Source: a virus
Direction: 5' to 3' (one strand)
Virus record (IMG/VR): IMGVR_UViG_3300021963_000309
Span: 1 to 37,939 of that record
Length of the DNA: 37,939 nucleotides
How positions within the stretch are numbered: position 1 is the stretch's first letter; each line of letters begins with the position of its first letter. Shown here piece after piece: positions 1-5,449 of the stretch. The translations under genes were made by a program, and so were the position numbers. The notes below the pieces were generated by a model. It ran no database searches. It was not told the origin of the DNA and saw only the letters and a program-made list of their open reading frames with translations.

Positions 1-124
1 GAGTGACATAATCAAACTCCAAGAATCCATCACATTCTGCATCGTGTTCTGGGGATTGAGGATCACCACAATAGGGACACTTATCATCAAAATCAAACTC
101 GATTGCAGTAACTTGGAATTGCAT
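1..124 (-). CDS. Small acidic protein with Cys pairs (C-terminus outside window)
   Basis: The frame opens with ATG at 122-124 and runs off the left edge without a stop, so only the first 41 residues are seen. It has a CPYCG motif followed by a further Cys about 12 residues on (CPYCG...HDAEC), which suggests a small zinc-binding knuckle. The start codon shares one base with the stop of the gene before it (TGATG), so translation is probably coupled. Function not recognised. Confidence 0.75.
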   Translation of the reverse strand, partial: MQFQVTAIEFDFDDKCPYCGDPQSPEHDAECDGFLEFDYVT

Positions 125-270
125 CAGTCTTCAGCAAAGATAGTGTGAATCTTACGACGAATAGAATAAACTTCATCAGGATCGAACAAATCATCATCGA
201 GTGCATTACCGATGAAGTTGTAGATGAGATCCCACTCAGAGTCAGTGAAGAACTCTTTAATGTTGTTCAT
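124..270 (-). CDS. Small acidic hypothetical protein (48 aa)
   Basis: ATG at 268-270 and TGA at 124-126 give 48 residues beginning MNNIKEFFTD. It is rich in Asp and aromatic residues and has no membrane segment. It overlaps the preceding gene by 4 nt (ATGA) and the next by 1 nt, as expected for a co-translated phage operon. Not recognised. Confidence 0.75.
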   Translation of the reverse strand: MNNIKEFFTDSEWDLIYNFIGNALDDDLFDPDEVYSIRRKIHTIFAED

Positions 271-395
271 TGTGCAGTGTTTTGAGCGAAGGATTGAATA
301 CCACCGATAGCACGATTACCCATCTGTGCTATACCGTTGAAACCGACTGTTGATAGAACGATTCCAACGATAACACCGATCACGAACTTACTCAT
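267..395 (-). CDS. Small one-span membrane protein (42 aa)
   Basis: ATG at 393-395, stop TGA at 267-269. The N-terminal 20 residues (MSKFVIGVIVGIVLSTVGF) form one hydrophobic segment, either a membrane anchor or an uncleaved signal. The tail is short and polar. It lies 2 nt after the preceding stop and overlaps the next start by 4 nt. Small membrane peptides like this recur throughout the window. No family recognised. Confidence 0.7.
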   Translation of the reverse strand: MSKFVIGVIVGIVLSTVGFNGIAQMGNRAIGGIQSFAQNTAQ

Positions 396-397
396 CT

Positions 398-523
398 TCA
401 GTAATCGTAGTCGCCGTTAATGTACTCAGTCATGTTGAAATCTTCTTCCTTGAGTTCAGGAATGTCAAGATCGTAGATTTCACCAGGCATGTCTTGGATT
501 TCGCTCCAGAGTTCATCAAACAT
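398..523 (-). CDS. Small acidic hypothetical protein (41 aa)
   Basis: ATG at 521-523 with a strong Shine-Dalgarno (GGAGG, 5 nt before the start), stop at 398-400. The protein is strongly acidic and ends NGDYDY. It is the first gene of the four-gene operon 523-1 and lies just downstream of the dyad-type promoter at 547-611. Function unknown. Confidence 0.75.
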   Translation of the reverse strand: MFDELWSEIQDMPGEIYDLDIPELKEEDFNMTEYINGDYDY

Positions 524-546
524 GGGTGCCTCCGTTGTTGACTCTT

Positions 547-611
547 ATAGTATTGCACCCCCAGGGCGGGTCTGGGGGGTTTGGTGGACAGTGCCTCAGG
601 CGGCACACTGG
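547..611 (-). promoter_or_regulatory. Dyad-box promoter A
   Basis: The plus strand reads GTGGACAG at 584-591 as the proximal arm of an imperfect dyad (584-611). A -10-like TACTAT (minus strand) lies at 547-552, 31 bp away; CAATAC at 550-555 would give 28 bp. It drives the operon starting at 523. No -35 hexamer is visible. One of fourteen similarly arranged sites in the window. Confidence 0.5.
558..578 (-). terminator. GC-rich hairpin after the ligase-fold gene
   Basis: On the minus strand CCCCCAG and CTGGGGG form a perfect 7-bp stem around a 7-nt loop, 17 nt beyond the stop of the gene at 596. No U-tract follows, so it is either a poor intrinsic terminator, an mRNA 3'-end protector, or a spacer within the promoter element. 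Confidence 0.45.
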
Positions 612-1504
612 AAACGTCCGCTGTTGAAATTGTGATAGCTAAAGACTTCACGATTCACGAGTTTGAACATACCAAACTCATTGGTCATCACGTAACCCTC
701 AGCATCAATACGATTGCCGTTCACGTATGCTGCAGGACCATCATTGCGGCACAAGAATAGGCAATCATCTTTAATCGACTTCACCAGCAACCACAAACGA
801 ATCAGGTTAGGATCACAATCAAACGAATCCTCATCAGTAACAGGACGCCCCTCACGAATGATTGCATTGAGTTGCTTCTTCAGTTCAGCGAGTTGCTTAC
901 CCTGAACGAACTCACACGCAGTAGACATTTGACGGGCAAATTCTACGATTTCTTTTACATCTGCGAACGAAGGTTGATCATACAGAATGTAAGCGTTAGG
1001 TTGCACGAACTTCACGCGCTCAGTATCATCAAAGATCTCAATGTCTACCATGTCCATGATAGTGTAAGCATCTTTGAGTTCACCATCGGTTGCATACAGA
1101 GTATGCGGAGCGATGATAACATCCTGATCGATTACTTCACCAAACTTGTAAGTAATCGTGTTGGGACGATACTCATCAGAACCGCCAAAACCAATAAAGT
1201 CACCTTGAACGATACCATCGTGCCGAGGAAGGCAATCAAAGCAAGCGTGAAGAATAGTCGCAACCTCACCCTCATAGAACGAATCAATTTCTTCATGAGA
1301 GTGTGCAATACGAATCTTCTTTTTATTGAAAACAGCTTTGGTTCCCACGAAGAACGAATCAGTCGCAGGATCTGTACCCCAGACAATTGCGGGGGCACCA
1401 TCAATCTTAACGGAAAGGTCACCCTCAGCAGTAAACCAATCCAGAACGGTCAGATCGCCGCTCAGGATGGTGTCTTCGGGGTGTTCGAGGTGTTTGTTTT
1501 GCAT
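596..1504 (-). CDS. Nucleotidyltransferase/ligase-fold protein (DUF6267-like)
   Basis: 302 residues from ATG 1502-1504. The longer frame upstream starts at GTG and reads through the intergenic hairpin, so I reject it. The motif order matches covalent nucleotidyltransferases (DNA/RNA ligases, capping enzymes): K33-I-D35-G36 (motif I, KxDG, the lysine that would be adenylylated), Q-G-D-F-I-G around 100-105 (motif III-like), E269-G-Y-V (motif IV) and K281-L-V-N-R (motif V-like). From memory it resembles a conserved cyanophage protein of DUF6267 type. Family members are normally left unannotated; the ligase-fold assignment is my inference from the motifs. Preceded by promoter B, whose predicted start point is almost at the ATG, so the mRNA may be leaderless. 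Confidence 0.85.
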   Translation of the reverse strand: MQNKHLEHPEDTILSGDLTVLDWFTAEGDLSVKIDGAPAIVWGTDPATDSFFVGTKAVFNKKKIRIAHSHEEIDSFYEGEVATILHACFDCLPRHDGIVQGDFIGFGGSDEYRPNTITYKFGEVIDQDVIIAPHTLYATDGELKDAYTIMDMVDIEIFDDTERVKFVQPNAYILYDQPSFADVKEIVEFARQMSTACEFVQGKQLAELKKQLNAIIREGRPVTDEDSFDCDPNLIRLWLLVKSIKDDCLFLCRNDGPAAYVNGNRIDAEGYVMTNEFGMFKLVNREVFSYHNFNSGRFQCAA

Positions 1505-1510
1505 GAATGT

Positions 1511-1569
1511 ATTATGCCCCCTCCAGGGGCATCCTGGGGGGTTTGGTGGACACTCCACGAAGTGGTCCA
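1511..1569 (-). promoter_or_regulatory. Dyad-box promoter B
   Basis: The dyad GTGGACACTCC...AGTGGTCCA at 1546-1569 lies 29 bp from a -10-like CATAAT (minus strand, 1511-1516). A hairpin (TGCCCC/GGGGCA, 1515-1531) lies between. +1 is predicted near 1504, the A of the ATG, implying little or no leader. Confidence 0.45.
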
Positions 1570-1718
1570 GGGCGGCCACCAGCAGCGCCTGCGGTGCTTA
1601 TAATGGCCTCACAAGCGAACGAGGGCTGGGGTAAGCCTAAGCGAACGAGGGCTGGGGTAAGCCTGCTGATGAAATGGTCGTCACGGATCCTGCCGTGAAA
1701 TAATATAAAAATTAATAT
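1570..1718. other. GC-rich gene-free spacer
   Basis: This part of the non-coding spacer after the terminator at 1719-1744 is clearly richer in GC than its surroundings. It contains a perfect 26-bp tandem duplication (separate entry). No credible ORF was found: the only starts give frames of about 15 codons. No tRNA fold was seen either; the GTTCG in the repeat is not flanked by a matching T-stem. Confidence 0.5.
1613..1664. repeat. Perfect 26-bp tandem duplication
   Basis: A 26-bp unit beginning AAGCGAACGAGGGCTGGGGT is present twice head to tail, at 1613-1638 and 1639-1664, with no mismatch. Perfect identity implies a recent slippage event or active maintenance. It lies in non-coding DNA between a terminator and promoter B. 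Confidence 0.95.
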
Positions 1719-1744
1719 AAAAAAAGGGGACCTGATTGGTCCCC
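1719..1744 (-). terminator. Strong intrinsic terminator
   Basis: On the minus strand GGGGACC-AATCA-GGTCCCC is a perfect 7-bp stem with a 5-nt loop followed directly by seven U residues. It ends the transcript of the gene at 1753-2070. Confidence 0.9.
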
Positions 1745-1752
1745 AATTAAAT

Positions 1753-2070
1753 TCAGTTAAGACGCATACCAGAGAAGAAAGGAAGAATACCACCCATTGC
1801 ATCACGGAAGAACCATTCGAAGTTCTTTTGAAATACACTTTCGGAACCGATTCCGTGAGCAGAGAGAAGTGCATTCAAACGCGATTTGGTGGTGTTAGTT
1901 TGATGCCCACCATCAAAGATACGCATCCAGGTATCACCAACCTCAGCGATCTTGTGACCGTAGAGGTACACATAGGAAACACCGTCAATGTTACGAACCT
2001 CGGTGTTATCGCAGCGCCAATCCTTTTCAGAAGTGATCGCGGCGTTCATCTGGCGTTCGATCTTACGCAT
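1753..2070 (-). CDS. Hypothetical protein (105 aa)
   Basis: ATG at 2068-2070, stop at 1753. A basic N-terminus (MRKIERQMNAAI) is followed by a compact beta-rich sequence with VSYVYLYGHKIAEVGD and WMRIFDGGHQTNTTKSRLN. It looks like a conserved small cyanophage protein, but no function can be assigned. It is a single-gene unit with dyad promoter N upstream and a strong terminator downstream. Confidence 0.85.
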   Translation of the reverse strand: MRKIERQMNAAITSEKDWRCDNTEVRNIDGVSYVYLYGHKIAEVGDTWMRIFDGGHQTNTTKSRLNALLSAHGIGSESVFQKNFEWFFRDAMGGILPFFSGMRLN

Positions 2071-2094
2071 GGGGTGAATTGCGTTGACTCAGGT

Positions 2095-2153
2095 AGTATG
2101 GATCAGATCGGGGGGCATTGCAACCCCCCTTGTGCCACCTCTCAGACCGTCAC
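2095..2153 (-). promoter_or_regulatory. Dyad-box promoter N
   Basis: A variant dyad GTGCCAC...CCGTCAC at 2132-2153 lies 31 bp from a -10-like CATACT (minus strand, 2095-2100), in front of the gene starting at 2070. The distal part of the dyad lies within the end of the upstream gene. Confidence 0.4.
2110..2129 (-). terminator. G6/C6 hairpin
   Basis: Minus strand GGGGGG-TTGCAATG-CCCCCC. It is a stable stem but not followed by U residues. It lies between the gene ending at 2142 and the next promoter. A sister hairpin with the related loop TTGCGAG occurs at 24679-24699. Confidence 0.45.
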
Positions 2154-2318
2154 AGGATCACCAATAACGGACACGTTAACTTCTTTAATGTTCAATCCGC
2201 AAAGCTGATTGTACACACGCTTGCTGATAACATCGCAGGCATTCTTTAACTTTGAACGTTCATACCAAATAGTACACAAACCATCGTAAGTTTCAACACG
2301 AATGCGAATGTCTTTCAT
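2142..2318 (-). CDS. Small hypothetical protein (58 aa)
   Basis: I choose ATG 2316-2318 (MKDIRIRVETYDG), with AGGA about 10 nt upstream, because the longer frame crosses promoter C and a dyad. The protein alternates hydrophobic and polar residues like a small beta-sheet domain: IRIRVETYDG, then a helix around LKNACDVISKRVYN. Function not recognised. Confidence 0.75.
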   Translation of the reverse strand: MKDIRIRVETYDGLCTIWYERSKLKNACDVISKRVYNQLCGLNIKEVNVSVIGDPVTV

Positions 2319-2340
2319 GGATGAATTCCTGACGACTTGA

Positions 2341-2399
2341 GTATCATTGCACCTTTCGTGTGCTTTTGGTGGATGTAGTGGACACTTGCACAACTGGCC
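2341..2399 (-). promoter_or_regulatory. Dyad-box promoter C
   Basis: The dyad GTGGACACTTG...AACTGGCC at 2378-2399 has both arms well conserved. -10 candidates are TGATAC (2341-2346, 31 bp) or CAATGA (2344-2349, 28 bp). It serves the gene starting at 2318. Confidence 0.45.
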
Positions 2400-2646
2400 T
2401 ATCAGTATCAATATTCTCCTGAAGTGTGGTAATGATCTTATCAACGAACCGCAGAACAGTTTGAGTTACTTTACGAACCTTTTCTTTCCCTTCATTCTCA
2501 TTAAATGCATTAATCGCATATTGTACAACTCCCACAACGATTGCGGCGATAGTAGCAACATTAATAATCAGAGTTTCGATGAATGTCCAGTAGAAAGTGT
2601 TTGCTGTTTTCATTGTTTTACTATCAATGGTTTGAGTTTGAAACAT
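2344..2646 (-). CDS. Membrane-anchored protein (100 aa)
   Basis: ATG 2644-2646; a GTG two codons earlier is also possible and would overlap the upstream stop. Residues around 20-43 form one strong membrane helix (ETLIINVATIAAIVVGVVQYA). A charged helical stretch and a Ser/Thr-rich tail follow. The C-terminal coding region overlaps promoter C. Probably an inner-membrane or thylakoid-membrane protein; role unknown. Confidence 0.75.
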   Translation of the reverse strand: MFQTQTIDSKTMKTANTFYWTFIETLIINVATIAAIVVGVVQYAINAFNENEGKEKVRKVTQTVLRFVDKIITTLQENIDTDRPVVQVSTTSTKSTRKVQ

Positions 2647-2648
2647 GA

Positions 2649-2798
2649 TCACATGAACTCCATCATGTAATAATCAACAGTAACTTCGAGATCTGCTGCT
2701 AGTTCTTCGATAGCAAGATCAAATGCTTCATCGATACTAGTCTCTCGGTTCATTGACTCTTCGTGTGCGATGAAAAGATCCATGGTTTCTTCAGTCAC
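2649..2798 (-). CDS. Small acidic protein, GTG start (49 aa)
   Basis: GTG at 2796-2798 with a perfect AGGAGG 9 nt upstream; stop 2649-2651. Sequence MTEETMDLFIAHEE... is acidic and helical. The stop overlaps the alternative GTG start of the next gene. A -10-like TATAAT at 2871-2876 in the repeat-rich region upstream could drive it. Function unknown. Confidence 0.75.
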   Translation of the reverse strand: MTEETMDLFIAHEESMNRETSIDEAFDLAIEELAADLEVTVDYYMMEFM

Positions 2799-2963
2799 TT
2801 GACTTAGCCTCCTGTTTTGTTGTAGAATTGGTTTGTCGGTTTTGAGTATGAGTCTAGATTAAAGCTTATTATTATATGTGTGATCTAGTTTAAATCTAGA
2901 TGTAATGTGTGATATCTCGACGAGATTATGATGACTTGATGTATACCTCGTCGAGATTATAAG
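2799..2963. promoter_or_regulatory. AT-rich spacer with ATCTCG/ATCTAG palindromes
   Basis: This non-coding stretch contains the perfect palindrome ATCTCGACGAGAT (2914-2926), a second one CTCGTCGAG (2947-2955), several TCTAGA-containing words, and TATAAT on the minus strand at 2871-2876. The same ATCTCG half-site is arrayed at 4174-4300. The two loci bracket a small HTH gene, so these are plausible operator sites. Confidence 0.6.
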
Positions 2964-3338
2964 TTAACGAAGATAAAGATATCCACCAGCCCAATCAGCA
3001 TTCTCCAGAAGCCATTCACGATCTTTAATCAAACGAAGATCATAACGAACACCTTTAGCAGGAGACTTCCAGGATGCAGACTTATAAACTTCACCAGTCT
3101 TCTTATCAATGAAGCAATGTACACTACGTGAACCTGAACCAGTTTCCATCACAATCTTATGATACTTTTTACCAGTTTCTGGATAGAAATTATAACCACC
3201 ATCGCTACCATTATTGCGTTCAATAAAGTTCTGCAGCAATGCTTCACACAGAGCGTAAGTGTGACCCAGAACAGCGAGACCAATATTCTTACGGGCTTCC
3301 TGTTGGGCAGAGTACTCAGCGAAGGTGGTTACTGTCAT
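2964..3338 (-). CDS. Conserved cyanophage-type hypothetical protein (124 aa)
   Basis: ATG 3336-3338, stop 2964-2966. The second half has a compact motif KYHKIVME..SVHCFIDKKTGEVYK..SWKSPAKGVRYDLR. This reads like a small beta domain that I recall as common in cyanomyovirus genomes without a function. Dyad promoter D and a hairpin lie directly upstream. Confidence 0.85.
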   Translation of the reverse strand: MTVTTFAEYSAQQEARKNIGLAVLGHTYALCEALLQNFIERNNGSDGGYNFYPETGKKYHKIVMETGSGSRSVHCFIDKKTGEVYKSASWKSPAKGVRYDLRLIKDREWLLENADWAGGYLYLR

Positions 3339-3362
3339 GGGTTGGTTCCTCAGTACTTTTTA

Positions 3363-3419
3363 AAGATATCACCCCACAGAGCCCATGGGGTGATTGGTGG
3401 ACAGTTATCAGATCGGCAC
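3363..3419 (-). promoter_or_regulatory. Dyad-box promoter D
   Basis: The dyad GTGGACAGTT...ATCGGCAC (3397-3419) lies exactly 28 bp from TATCTT (minus strand, 3363-3368). A TCACCCCA/TGGGGTGA hairpin fills the interval. It serves the gene at 3338. Confidence 0.45.
3369..3393 (-). terminator. 8-bp hairpin after the HTH gene
   Basis: TCACCCCA and TGGGGTGA pair perfectly around a 9-nt loop; ATATCTTTAAAAA follows on the minus strand. It lies just beyond the stop of the HTH gene at 3408 and may terminate it weakly. Confidence 0.45.
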
Positions 3420-3692
3420 AGCAGTCCCAACTCGGATCTGATTCAGACTGTACTGAATATAACCAACTGCTTTGTTTGCATCAAATGCATTTTTCCAGTG
3501 AAAATGCGCCTCAGAGCAATTGTGAATGCCGTAGTAATAATAGCGAACTGCGGTCTTACTCATATCCAATTCCTCTGCAATCTGCTCGGTCGTATACCCT
3601 TCCTTGTACATGTTATTAATTTGTTTGCAGAATTCCTGGGAACGATCAGTTGCTTTGCAGAAACTAATCGGGGCAACGTTTGGATACCTCAT
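3408..3692 (-). CDS. Small helix-turn-helix protein (94 aa)
   Basis: I choose ATG 3690-3692 (MRYPNVAPISFCK), because the longer frame runs through the intergenic dyad. Residues about 22-50 (FCKQINNMYKEGYTTEQIAEELDMSKTAVRYYYYGI) are a classic HTH of the homeodomain-like/resolvase type, with the turn at EELDMS and the recognition helix at KTAVRYYYY. It probably binds DNA. It sits between two non-coding stretches carrying ATCTCG repeats and behind dyad promoter E, so it is the natural candidate for a local regulator of either motif. That link is inference. Confidence 0.85.
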   Translation of the reverse strand: MRYPNVAPISFCKATDRSQEFCKQINNMYKEGYTTEQIAEELDMSKTAVRYYYYGIHNCSEAHFHWKNAFDANKAVGYIQYSLNQIRVGTAVPI

Positions 3693-3719
3693 TGAGGTGC
3701 ATTTGTTGAGTACCTGAGT

Positions 3720-3776
3720 AATATAACCGATCTGGGGGCAGTTGGGTGGATTGGTGGACAGTTCCAGATCCGTCAC
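3720..3776 (-). promoter_or_regulatory. Dyad-box promoter E
   Basis: The dyad GTGGACAGTT...ATCCGTCAC (3754-3776) lies 28 bp from TATATT (minus strand, 3720-3725). Its sequence is very close to promoter D across the whole dyad. It drives the HTH gene. Confidence 0.5.
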
Positions 3777-3867
3777 AATCACTGCCATGCTTTGGTAAAT
3801 GTATACTAAAATACCCTCCCACAAAGAAGTAGAAGGGTATTATAATATTTTTGTTTTAATTAATAAT

Positions 3868-4041
3868 CTACCATCTATCAGGTGCTGATAGATTCTCAAC
3901 ATATGATTTAATAGTTTCTGCTGGTTGAAGATCAAGTGCTTTCTCCCAATCAATTTGATGAGGATTGAAGTCTTCGAGTACGTTAAGCTCTAATGTGATC
4001 CTGTATCGTGTTTTCTGTGTCGATAGGTAAGAGTTGACCAT
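3868..4041 (-). CDS. Small hypothetical protein (57 aa)
   Basis: ATG 4039-4041 with AGGAAAGG 5 nt upstream, stop TAG 3868-3870. The sequence starts MVNSYLSTQKTRYRITLELN and ends APDRW. It has its own strong sigma70-type promoter at 4070-4098. Function unknown. Confidence 0.75.
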   Translation of the reverse strand: MVNSYLSTQKTRYRITLELNVLEDFNPHQIDWEKALDLQPAETIKSYVENLSAPDRW

Positions 4042-4069
4042 AAGAACCTTTCCTGGAAACTATGTGTAT

Positions 4070-4098
4070 AGTATACATGAATCTCGATGCGATGTCAA
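4070..4098 (-). promoter_or_regulatory. Consensus sigma70-type promoter
   Basis: TTGACA (4093-4098), a 17-bp spacer, and TATACT (4070-4075) on the minus strand. It drives the gene at 3868-4041. The spacer itself contains the repeat word CATCGAGATTCA found in the array at 4174-4300, so a protein binding the array would also cover this promoter. Confidence 0.8.
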
Positions 4099-4173
4099 GT
4101 GCGTCTAGATTCATGATGAATTATATATGAATCTAGTATGAAATATTGTGATACTTTATAATGATATCATGAT

Positions 4174-4300
4174 ATCTCGATGTGAATCTCGATGTGAATC
4201 TCGATGTGATCTAGATGTGAATCTCGATATGATTGTATGATGAAATCTCGATGTGAATCTAGTGCGAATCTCGATGTGAATCTAGTGCGAATCTCGATGA
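4174..4300. repeat. Tandem array of ATCTCGATGTGA-type 10-12 mers
   Basis: Ten adjacent units: ATCTCGATGTGA at 4174, 4186, 4198, 4245 and 4268; ATCTAGATGTGA overlapping at 4209; ATCTCGATATGA at 4221; ATCTAGTGCGA at 4257 and 4280; ATCTCGATGA at 4291. Another copy, ATCTCGATGCGA, is at 4081. The spacing of about one helical turn would place each half-site on the same DNA face, as in iterons or multi-site operators. Confidence 0.9.
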
Positions 4301-4395
4301 TATAATACTAGTGTTATATGATTGTATGATGATATCTCGACTAGATTATGATGTTATTGTATAATCTCGAAGAGACTTATATGATATTGCCGCGC

Positions 4396-4408
4396 ATCTC
4401 GTCGAGAT
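4396..4408. promoter_or_regulatory. ATCTCGTCGAGAT palindrome
   Basis: A perfect 13-bp palindrome (ATCTCG-T-CGAGAT) at the end of the array. It matches ATCTCGACGAGAT at 2914-2926 except for the central base. It is a probable full site for a dimeric DNA-binding protein whose half-site is repeated in the array. Confidence 0.6.
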
Positions 4409-4442
4409 TTTTGTGTCCGTCTCCTTATATTTTTCGGGGGTC

Positions 4443-4560
4443 TCTTGACTTTTTTGCGGTTGTGTGATAGCCTGCACGCTTAGATCACAAGGAATCACAA
4501 GGAATCAGAGGATATCAGAGGGTTTAAAGGAATCAAAAACACAAGGAATCAGAGGGTAAT
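4443..4560 (+). promoter_or_regulatory. Plus-strand promoter-like element and CACAAGGAATCA repeats
   Basis: The plus strand has TTGACT at 4445-4450 with TAGCCT 17 bp downstream, a poor -10. The repeated word CACAAGGAATCA follows at 4486, 4496 and 4540, and ATCAGAGG appears several times. No ORF follows on either strand, so an antisense or non-coding transcript is possible but unproven. Confidence 0.3.
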
Positions 4561-4641
4561 AAGGGTATAACATCATCATATAACAATAACATTATACGAT
4601 AAACAAATCACACAGCTATATTTAAAAAAGGCTTTTTTTAA

Positions 4642-4809
4642 TTAAATTAAATCAAAAACATAATTTAATTCATTTCTATCACATTCTTTTACATTACCAT
4701 CATTATCTTTCACATAAAGTTTTTGACCTTGACCTGCAAGAATCTTTACAGTTTTACCAGAGTTCAGAATAGCAAGGTGTCCAATGTATCCATGAAATTC
4801 TTTATTCAT
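4642..4809 (-). CDS. Small hypothetical protein (55 aa)
   Basis: ATG 4807-4809, stop TAA 4642-4644. The sequence begins MNKEFHGYIGHLAILNSGKT and looks like a small beta barrel (alternating strands with turns at NSGK, GQGQ and DNDGN). It lies 5 nt after the preceding gene's stop. A run AAAAAAAGCCTTTTTT follows and may stop transcription weakly before the repeat region. Not recognised. Confidence 0.75.
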   Translation of the reverse strand: MNKEFHGYIGHLAILNSGKTVKILAGQGQKLYVKDNDGNVKECDRNELNYVFDLI

Positions 4810-4814
4810 CGTAA

Positions 4815-4973
4815 TCAAATTGCGTAACGGCAGTTAGGGTGATTGTAGTGAATCTGAGCACATGCCTGATCATAAGAATCAAACATCTTCTTATCTCTTT
4901 GAATTAGTAAAGCATTCCATCCTACAATAAAAGCAAGAGATACAATACCAGTGATCAGATACTTTCGGTTCAT
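4815..4973 (-). CDS. Small membrane or exported protein (52 aa)
   Basis: I choose ATG 4971-4973 (MNRKYLITGIVSLAFIVGW); the longer frame lies upstream of the -10 element. A basic N-terminus and one hydrophobic helix (about residues 5-22) precede a polar tail with two Cys (QACAQIHYNHPNCRY), which suggests a periplasmic or lumenal tail with a disulphide. Driven by dyad promoter F. Confidence 0.75.
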   Translation of the reverse strand: MNRKYLITGIVSLAFIVGWNALLIQRDKKMFDSYDQACAQIHYNHPNCRYAI

Positions 4974-4994
4974 GGTGAATTTGTTGATATAGTT

Positions 4995-5052
4995 ATTATA
5001 ATGCCTTTGTTGATGAAATGGATGACTGAGTGGCCAGTTAAACAAGTGTCCT
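4995..5052 (-). promoter_or_regulatory. Dyad-box promoter F
   Basis: The dyad GTGGCCAGTT...AAGTGTCCT (5030-5052) lies 29 bp from a perfect TATAAT (minus strand, 4995-5000). The dyad matches promoter G at 8210-8232 almost base for base. No -35 hexamer. Confidence 0.6.
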
Positions 5053-5236
5053 ATCGAATGGTTGGATATGTTTTATCACTATCAAAATACTCCCACTTAG
5101 CATCTTTCATATTCAGGCACATTAGAATTGTTTCATGCTCACGTTGTTCTCTTGGTGTACCTCTATACATGTAACGTCTTTGATAAGCACAACACCAAAC
5201 GTTTTTATAAATCTTTGCTTTTTCAGTGAGGTTCAT
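5051..5236 (-). CDS. Small hypothetical protein (61 aa)
   Basis: ATG 5234-5236 with AAAGG just upstream; a GTG nine codons earlier would overlap the previous gene more deeply. The sequence is basic and Cys-containing (NVWCCAYQRRYMYRGTP; LMCLNMKDAKWEYFD). It overlaps the previous gene by 14 nt in another frame. Unknown. Confidence 0.7.
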   Translation of the reverse strand: MNLTEKAKIYKNVWCCAYQRRYMYRGTPREQREHETILMCLNMKDAKWEYFDSDKTYPTIR

Positions 5237-5387
5237 GTCCTTTACATTGTTGATAGAATACACCGTTTACATAACATGCCTTATCGGGTTCATAATACTT
5301 AATTGGTGGAGGATTATGACTCCTTTCACAAATGTATTGCCCCTCAAGACATAACATTAATAAAGAGTTTATTAGTACTGCATTCAT
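5223..5387 (-). CDS. Small Cys-containing protein (54 aa)
   Basis: ATG 5385-5387, TGA 5223-5225. The sequence begins MNAVLINSLLMLCLEGQYIC and has further Cys at KACYVNG and QQCKGH. The hydrophobic start could be a short signal or anchor. It overlaps the tiny upstream ORF by 4 nt (ATGA). Unknown. Confidence 0.65.
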   Translation of the reverse strand: MNAVLINSLLMLCLEGQYICERSHNPPPIKYYEPDKACYVNGVFYQQCKGHEPH

Positions 5388-5449
5388 GACTGTTGACCAT
5401 CTTTATAACCTTGAATGAAGAGTGAAAGAATCTTTTTAAGATAGTTCAT
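5384..5449 (-). CDS. Possible 21-residue minigene
   Basis: ATG 5447-5449 sits inside the stop region of the preceding gene (CGATGA) and ends in TCATGA, which overlaps the next start. It codes MNYLKKILSLFIQGYKDGQQS, an amphipathic basic helix. Overlap at both ends supports translational coupling, but a chance ORF of this size is possible. Confidence 0.4.
   Translation of the reverse strand: MNYLKKILSLFIQGYKDGQQS

Larger units (their letters stand above)
4042..4641. other. 600-bp gene-free regulatory/repeat region
   Basis: This is the longest stretch without a gene. From low to high coordinates it holds a leader and sigma70-type promoter (to 4098), a tandem 12-mer array (4174-4300), palindromes (4396-4408), and a plus-strand TTGACT with repeated CACAAGGAATCA words (4443-4560). 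Frames on both strands are short and broken. Possible roles are operator cluster, replication origin or non-coding RNA locus. Confidence 0.6.

Noticed and set aside
1505-1579. N-terminal extension of the ligase-fold gene from GTG
   Set aside because: It reads through dyad B and the hairpin; the first ATG inside gives a clean start.
872-1603. Long plus-strand ORF of 243 codons
   Set aside because: It is a mirror frame of the ligase-fold gene; its product lacks any domain and the minus-strand gene has the motifs.
1613-1664. Possible tRNA (GTTCG in the 26-bp repeat)
   Set aside because: No acceptor, D or anticodon stems can be built around it.
3693-3824. Extended N-terminus of the HTH protein
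   Set aside because: The added sequence is the translated intergenic dyad and has no protein character.
4174-4300. CRISPR array
   Set aside because: Repeats are 10-12 bp and directly adjacent without spacers of constant length.
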